From assembly GCA_028583415.1 (NCBI GenBank), contig CM053273.1, forward strand, positions 84,224,522-84,288,521: DNA of 64,000 nucleotides. Direction: 5' to 3'. Positions 57,848-64,000 of the stretch are shown piece after piece (position 1 is the first letter of the stretch; every line of letters starts with the position of its first letter). The notes under the pieces were generated by a model. That model was not told where the DNA came from and ran no database searches. It saw only the letters and a list, made by a program, of their open reading frames with translations. Source of the DNA: Protea cynaroides. Its lineage: Eukaryota; Streptophyta; Magnoliopsida; Proteales; Proteaceae. The translations under genes and the position numbers were made by a program.

Positions 57848-59185
57848 GGGAAAATTTTACCCGCCCCCCATGAAATTTGCCTTTAAGTCACCCAACCTCC
57901 AACTTGCCTAATAATGTCACTCACCCCCCTCAAATGTTAAATATACATCAGACGTGTCCTAACTTAACAAACGTGTCTGTTAAGTGATGATGTGGCAACC
58001 TTAAAAATCATATAATGGTCAAATTACCCTTTAGGACTATTAATTTGTTATTTTATCCTCTTCTTCTTATTCTTGACTTTTCTTAAAAAAATATAAGGAA
58101 AAATCTATCTCCAGACGGTGGGTGACGAAGCTAAACCATGTTGCCGGTGCTACATCGACATAAGATCTGGTTGGACCTACCCTCCCAAGTCCCCTTGGTT
58201 TCCAGCGCCATTAAAACCATGTTGAACCACAACCTGCTAATCCTGTATTTGTCCACAGTTATATCCTTACCTTTTTCCTGCCATGTCCACTAGTGCTTCT
58301 TTCGTCCAGTATATCTCTGTCGCCTCCCCCTATTACCATCCTCTCCGATACCCTGCTGTGAAATTTGTTGATGTTGCTTAGGTTCTGCAAAAGTTCGAAA
58401 CTCACCTGTAGCTGCTGAAAAAATCTGATCTCTTTTAGAATACATTGAAACCATCAATTCCAACACCATTGGCTCATCCATGTGCTCGGTTTTGCAGCTG
58501 AAAAAAAGCCGATCTGTCCCAAACCTCGCCGACTGGGAGTTCTACCGAAATTTCTCAAGCCCCTTCCTCAATCTGTAATACCCTAGCAAGTCCCGCCACT
58601 ACTTCTGCATAAGGATTTCTGCAATAGGTCACCACCGAAGAATATGGCTAATAAACTCTTTCATATGATTGAATTTGTAAAAATTTTGATCGGAGATGAA
58701 GTCGAAAACAGAGACAATTTAGAGTCATGGGATTCAGAAAAAAACGATGAACAGAAAAAAGAGAAAAAAAACTTATATTTCCCTTTTCACTCCTTTCCTT
58801 AGATTTTTGGAATCAGAATCTAAACAACGATCTTGTTATTCCTACAAATGCTCGTTATTATCAATTTCTCCCCTTCATACCCTCTGCAATTCAAGGCAAT
58901 TGAGTCTCTTGGATCCTCTTGTTTCTTATCGAAAAGCTCTTAAATGGCAGACCGGAGAGAAAGATCTTACTCTCCATGGGTTTCCCCGATGGGTATGACT
59001 AAAACAGAGGAAGTCTAGTTTTTTTTTTTTAAAGAGAAGTTATGCTTTTTATAATAAGGGTAAAATAGATATTTTCAATTTCTTGTTAGCCAAACTTAAC
59101 AGTAGGGGTATAGGTGATATTATTGGACAAGTTGGGGGTTGGGTGACTTAAAGACAAAGTTCAGGGGGGTGGGTGAAATTTTCCC
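57848..59185. mobile_element. Mutator-like non-autonomous element (1338 bp) in LINE ORF2
   Basis: Terminal inverted repeats of about 58 bp start GGGAAAATTTTACCCGCCCC and include TTTAAGTCACCCAACC. Exact 9-bp direct repeats TTGTTTTTT flank it (57839-57847 and 59186-59194), the duplication length of Mutator-like elements. Removing it and one repeat restores the LINE reading PDFVFFMETK. The interior (58100-58990) has no transposase. It may be captured host sequence, but I recognise no gene in it. Confidence 0.85.
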
Positions 59186-59927
59186 TTGTTTTTTTTTATG
59201 GAAACAAAGATGAAGAAAGCCAAATTGGACTCTTTGTTTCGTCGATCTAGTTTCTCTAACTCCTTTGTGGTTGAGCCTCTTCATTTTTCAAGGGGTCTTA
59301 CACTTCTCTGAAAGAATCATCTCAAGGTGGATATCTTATCCGCCTCAAACCATGTTATTGATTGTTAGGTGTGTGTCTCTTCCTCTATTTGCTTTTTTCT
59401 CTCTTGTGAAAGCCAAGAGAATGGAGGTCTGGCCACAACTTAGTAATTTAAGTTCCCAATGACAGGGCTCATGGCTTTGTTTAGGGGACTTTAACTCTTT
59501 CCTCTCATGGCAGGGGAGTTGTAGTAATATGAGGGATTGCTTGCACTTTAGAAATTTCATGGACAGTTGCCAATTTATGGAGTTGCCTACTACTGGCCCC
59601 CGCTTCACTTGGAATAACAAGAGGAAAGGCTGGGAGAATATCTGTATCAAACTAGATCGGGTTTTTGCCAATACTTCTTGGTGTACCAGTTTTGACCATT
59701 CAAGTGTTTGTATTAAGCCTACTTTTGGGTCGAATCACAATCCCCTACTGGGTAATACTAATGGACGAGTTCTTTGGGGTAAACAGCCTTGTCGCTTTGA
59801 GATTATGTGGACTCAACATGAGGATTGTAAAAGAGTGGTAGACCAGTGTTGGATGCCTTCTGATTCTGGGGCAGCTACTATTTCTCTCCAGAGGAAGCTT
59901 CAAGATAGTCAACCCACCTTCAAGATT

Positions 59928-60427
59928 NNNNNNNNNNNNNNNNNNNNNNNNNNNNNNNNNNNNNNNNNNNNNNNNNNNNNNNNNNNNNNNNNNNNNNNNN
60001 NNNNNNNNNNNNNNNNNNNNNNNNNNNNNNNNNNNNNNNNNNNNNNNNNNNNNNNNNNNNNNNNNNNNNNNNNNNNNNNNNNNNNNNNNNNNNNNNNNNN
60101 NNNNNNNNNNNNNNNNNNNNNNNNNNNNNNNNNNNNNNNNNNNNNNNNNNNNNNNNNNNNNNNNNNNNNNNNNNNNNNNNNNNNNNNNNNNNNNNNNNNN
60201 NNNNNNNNNNNNNNNNNNNNNNNNNNNNNNNNNNNNNNNNNNNNNNNNNNNNNNNNNNNNNNNNNNNNNNNNNNNNNNNNNNNNNNNNNNNNNNNNNNNN
60301 NNNNNNNNNNNNNNNNNNNNNNNNNNNNNNNNNNNNNNNNNNNNNNNNNNNNNNNNNNNNNNNNNNNNNNNNNNNNNNNNNNNNNNNNNNNNNNNNNNNN
60401 NNNNNNNNNNNNNNNNNNNNNNNNNNN
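59928..60427. other. Assembly gap, 500 N
   Basis: A run of exactly 500 N inside LINE ORF2, so probably a placeholder length. ORFs reported across it are artefacts. Confidence 0.99.
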
Positions 60428-62149
60428 TAAGATAGTCCAATTTCTTAAAGTTATCTACTTCCCATACTCGGATTTTCTCCGTGCTCCTTTAGGCCATAAC
60501 CCTTTATGGGTTAGTATTATAGAGGGGCGACAGGTTCTGCTACAGGGTTTAATCTGGAAAGGTTCATAGGGATCACTTGATTCATATTTGGGATGACAAA
60601 TGAATTCCAAATTATGAAGATAACAGAATACACTCTCGAAAACCACCTGCCACTTCTGTCAATTTGGTGTCAGATCTTATAGATAACAACACAAATACTT
60701 GGAAGGAGGACGTTCTTTTGGCCCTATTCTCTTTTGCTAGGTGGAAGCAATTAAAAAAAATTGTCTTAGTTTTTTCCCTGAGAAGGATCATCTTATTTGG
60801 CAGGGTAATAAGAATGGCAAGTTTACGATTAAATCTGCATACCACATGTTATCTAATGTTAGAGCAGTTGAAAATTTTTCCTTGTTACCCTCTTCTTCTG
60901 CTACTGCTTCTTGGAAATCTATACCTACTATTGTTTGGAGGAAAATATGGAGCTGTCAAGTCCTTCCAAAAATTGAACATTTCCTTTGGTGTTGCAGTGC
61001 TGAGGGTATCCCTTCAATCGAAGGTCTGATCCATCACAATATGCAAGTGGATTCGATTTGTTGGCGCTGTAGGGAGGTCGAGGAAACCATCGATCATATT
61101 CTGCTATCTTGCCCTTTTGCTCGAGCTACATGGTTGGGATGTCAAATGACTTTTATTGTTCCTTATAGAATACAAGGTATAAAGTTGCATCAGTGGCTTT
61201 TGAATTCACCCTTAACTGTTGTTGTTTCTAAGAATGTTGGACAAAAGGTCCTATCTTTTGCTGCTTTATTTTGTTGGCATTTATGGAAAACTCGTAATGA
61301 GCTTTATTTTGAATACAAAACCTGCTCCCCAGTTGATGTCATTAAGAGGGTAGAACAAGCTTTTCGGGCGTTCCATGAAGCACTCTTGTTTGGGGGTAAC
61401 TTCAAACTCTCTACATTCCGATACTGCATTAAGGTCACTTGGAATCCTCCTGCTGATGCTCTTAAAATGAATATAGATGCTGCTATGAATGGGGATCAGA
61501 AGGGTAGTGATATTGGCTTTTTCATTCGCTCTTCTACAGGTTCACCTGTGTTGGCGGTTTCTGAACCATTATCCTTTCTATCCCCTACTGTCGGTGAAGC
61601 TTTGGCTCTTAGGATGGGAGTTTTAGAGGCTCTTAAAGCTGGCTTGTCTACTCTGCATATGGAGTCTGATAATTTGGAAGTTATTAACCAAATTAATGGG
61701 GTCTCAAGGGAGGGAGATGTTTATCTATTGTCCATTGTTCAGGATATTGTGCTCTTAGAGATCAGGGGGTTTGTATCTCCTTTTGCCATATTCCAAGGAC
61801 TGCAAATCTGGTTGCTCACTCCTTGGCTGGCTAGGATGGCCATTTCTTGTCCAAGGAAGATTGGCCTATTTTCATTCCATGGCTCATTGAGCTTTGTAAA
61901 TTGGACCACAGTGTGAGTGGTCTGTCAGATTATCATATTGAAACAATTCATTTTTTAATCAGATGCGGATCGGATCCGATTCAAATCCAACCTGTCGATA
62001 GCCTTGGAATAGGAAAATGAGTAGAAGAGGGCCCTTGAGATCTGATTATGAATAAACCATAATGATGTAAAATGAACAAGATCTGCTCTACCAACTCAAT
62101 TTGTTGGGGTTATTGGTGATGAAAAGCGAGAGACTCAAACCTGCAAATG

Positions 62150-62153
<4 letters not shown>

Positions 62154-62200
<47 letters not shown>
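62154..62200. repeat. (GA)n microsatellite
   Basis: About 22 uninterrupted GA units. Confidence 0.95.
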
Positions 62201-62203
<3 letters not shown>

Positions 62204-63385
62204 TGCTTTGGACATCTGGTTATCCGATATGCTATCTGGATAAAGAAAAAGATAACCATGACATGAATCTTCCATTCCTTTAAAAACAGTTTGAGCAGAT
62301 GTTTTACAAACTATTTACTGACTGAATATAAACTAAATCATTGTATTCTCCTTGTTTTGATATTTGATTATTATAATATTCAATTGAACAAAAACACCAA
62401 AGGTGGAGAACAACCAAAAACTCTACATAACCATCATGTTGCAGGATATAATACAACCCAGATTAAAATAGTAGTAGATAATCTGTGGGTCAGCCAACCC
62501 TATCACTGATTCTATGTGGGCCAATAATCATACACTTTTAAGTCACTTCTTTGTTTAACTTCTAAAGTAGTTTCCTCCACCTGTCAATCTTTATAATGAT
62601 GTTTAAATTTTCTTTACATGCTTGTCATTGCATGATCAGGATTCTTTTTGATATAATTTATATTTATGTTTATAAATTATTTATGAAAAATTATTTATGA
62701 AAATAAATTATGAGTCATAAATAATAACCATTTGAAACCCCTACGACATAAAAAAAATAATAATATTATTATCACAATAATGATAAACACCTTCTAATTT
62801 ATTTGTAGATTTTAGATTATATCAATTTATTTAAATATAAATAAATACCAAAAATCATTCCAAACAACTATATATATCATAATATATTATATAATTAATT
62901 CTATAATACAAACCAAAGAGAGCCCTGGATTTTAGATTGTGCATTCTCTAGGCTGTGACCTGTGAGATAATCAATGGTTGTCTAAATTAACTCGAGAGAC
63001 ATACCAAAAGAGATGCTAAAACCATTCTAAAGAGAGGATATCATTTGAATTCTGTTGAGATAAGTCATTTCTAAATTGAATTTGAAAACCCTTTTTAACA
63101 TCTATATTAAAAAGATAAGATTACAACTTCTTAGTTCACCACTTCTGTGACGACAAGTTGCATCAATTTCATCTCTTAACCCTTGTATGGCCTATCTTTC
63201 TGATCTTTTTAGTACTTCAGTAGCGACCTGTAACCACGTTTCTCTCGAGAATATCTCATCTTATATCCTCTTTGGGTAACTAGAGGACGTGTAAACCACA
63301 TGACATCAATCATGTACTTTGAAAAAGAAAATAAAAAGAGTGAGGGGCAGAGATGAAAGAGTAAAACATGTCCAGCTGCGGACCA

Positions 63386-63388
<3 letters not shown>

Positions 63389-63431
<43 letters not shown>
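63389..63431. repeat. (CT)n microsatellite
   Basis: About 21 uninterrupted CT units. Confidence 0.95.
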
Positions 63432-63433
<2 letters not shown>

Positions 63434-64000
63434 AATAATAAACATCCTGTCGAACACCAGTTCTTCCAAATCCTCCTTTAACAAACCTCTGACTTGACCT
63501 AAAGATCCCTTATGACAGCAAAGGGAATTTTATGTCATACTGAAGAAGAAAAGGGTTTTCCATTGTTAAACAGTGAAGTGTGGAAAAAAATTAATCCAAC
63601 TCCAACACGCTTCAAATTCAAAATTATAACAAATAAGAAATCATAGGAATACAATATGTTAATAATTTCCATCAAGCATGTAACTTATTCTGACAATGCA
63701 AAAAAAGGAAATTCTCATCCAAAAAAGACATTTTGCTTTTCATTGTCTAGTTAATAACAGGCTGGATAACTAAACAAACTATTACATCTAATATAGAAGT
63801 AAAGAAACAGGAAAGCAAAATCAATCCTGAATGACTCGAACCAACTAAAAAGGTTCACCAACTCTTTTTTCTCTTTGTCAGCTAACTTGGACTATTCCAT
63901 ACCACATTGGACTCCTTCACCTAACTCTAGTTTCAGTAACCCAATGAGACTCTGCAAATGTTACTATAAAAACCTCATATTCTGCCCCTTCCTTGTGGGG

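Larger units (their letters stand above)
57748..61916 (+). pseudogene. LINE ORF2 (endonuclease ... RNase H), interrupted
   Basis: It starts MKLCSWNCQGLRRAL at 57748 and breaks at PDFVF (57847). It resumes after the insertion as METKMKKAKLDSLF (59199), then GDFNSF (about 59487), GPRFTWNNKRKGWENICIKL and SNHNP (endonuclease). After the N gap come IWDDKW-like sequence, then the open frame 60741-61916: KNGKFTIKSAYHML, CWRCREVEETIDHILLSCPF (zf-RVT) and MNIDAAMNGDQKGSDIGFF with MESDNLEVINQING (RNase H-like). A frameshift near 61770 alters the last residues. The RT domain is not seen. Confidence 0.85.
55986..61920 (+). mobile_element. L1-type LINE, interrupted
   Basis: ORF1 (DUF4283 plus CCHC knuckle), then ORF2 endonuclease, then after the assembly gap the post-RT zinc region and RNase H. 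A Mutator-like element splits the endonuclease. The 5' start is estimated and no clear poly(A) tail is seen. The RT core is missing from the visible sequence. Confidence 0.85.
61921..64000. other. AT-rich region without recognisable gene
   Basis: 62640-62900 is almost pure A/T. Two long GA/CT microsatellites are present and listed separately. Short open frames here show no domain. Confidence 0.6.

Noticed and set aside
59529..60569. 346-codon frame spanning the N gap
   Set aside because: About half of it is N; the two ends are separate LINE pieces.
62101..62283. Frame with Arg-Glu repeats
   Set aside because: It is the translation of a GA microsatellite.
1..64000. CRISPR arrays, bacterial operons or a defence system
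   Set aside because: No regularly spaced repeats with unique spacers and no prokaryotic genes; spaced words found here belong to plant transposons.

Overview
The window looks like nuclear DNA of a flowering plant with a repeat-rich genome. It holds Ty1-copia and Ty3-gypsy LTR retrotransposons with initiator-Met primer sites, L1 and RTE LINEs, an Au-type SINE, Mutator-like and fold-back DNA elements, AT-rich spacers, GA/CT microsatellites, and one host gene split by large GT-AG introns. There is no bacterial or organellar gene content. I cannot name the species.

Layout. 1-18403: nested LTR retrotransposons. A gypsy LTR runs off the left edge (1-1621). A copia-type element 'A' (1669-18403, target duplication GGTGT/GGTGC) was invaded by a minus-strand Tekay/Del-type gypsy element (about 7065-17782). 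The gypsy gag and pol are riddled with stops, but its leader carries an intact 391-codon ORF on the opposite strand (13981-15156). The 3' gypsy LTR is cut by a Tat/Ogre-like LTR region (about 3937-7064). 18640-20070: remnant of an RTE LINE, minus strand.

20599-43100 (minus): one conserved host gene. Twelve coding exons can be joined in frame from GT-AG boundaries to give 464 aa, or 540 aa if an upstream ATG is used. The protein has an ARM/HEAT-like C-terminal part and no function I can assign. Intron 6 (23977-38171, 14.2 kb) holds a near-complete copia element nested in an older copia, a second gypsy-type LTR, a solo LTR sitting inside a MITE, and two fold-back elements. Other introns hold SINEs and a MITE.

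43688-45962: a 2.3-kb fold-back element with 22-bp perfect terminal inverted repeats and a LINE fragment in its loop, about 0.6 kb upstream of the host gene. 46754-52119: an Au-type SINE split by copia element 'B' (46772-51976, target duplication CATGA), a sister of A. 52130-55070: L1, Tat-like and copia fragments. About 55990-61920: an L1 LINE whose ORF2 is split by a 1.34-kb Mutator-like element with an exact 9-bp target duplication and by a 500-N assembly gap. 61920-64000: AT-rich sequence with GA/CT microsatellites and no gene seen.

The only clearly intact coding units are the host gene and the antisense ORF of the gypsy element. The transposons do not form a pathway together. Their nesting gives a relative order of insertion: SINE before copia B, MITE before solo LTR, old copia before young copia, L1 before the Mutator-like element, copia A before the gypsy element.
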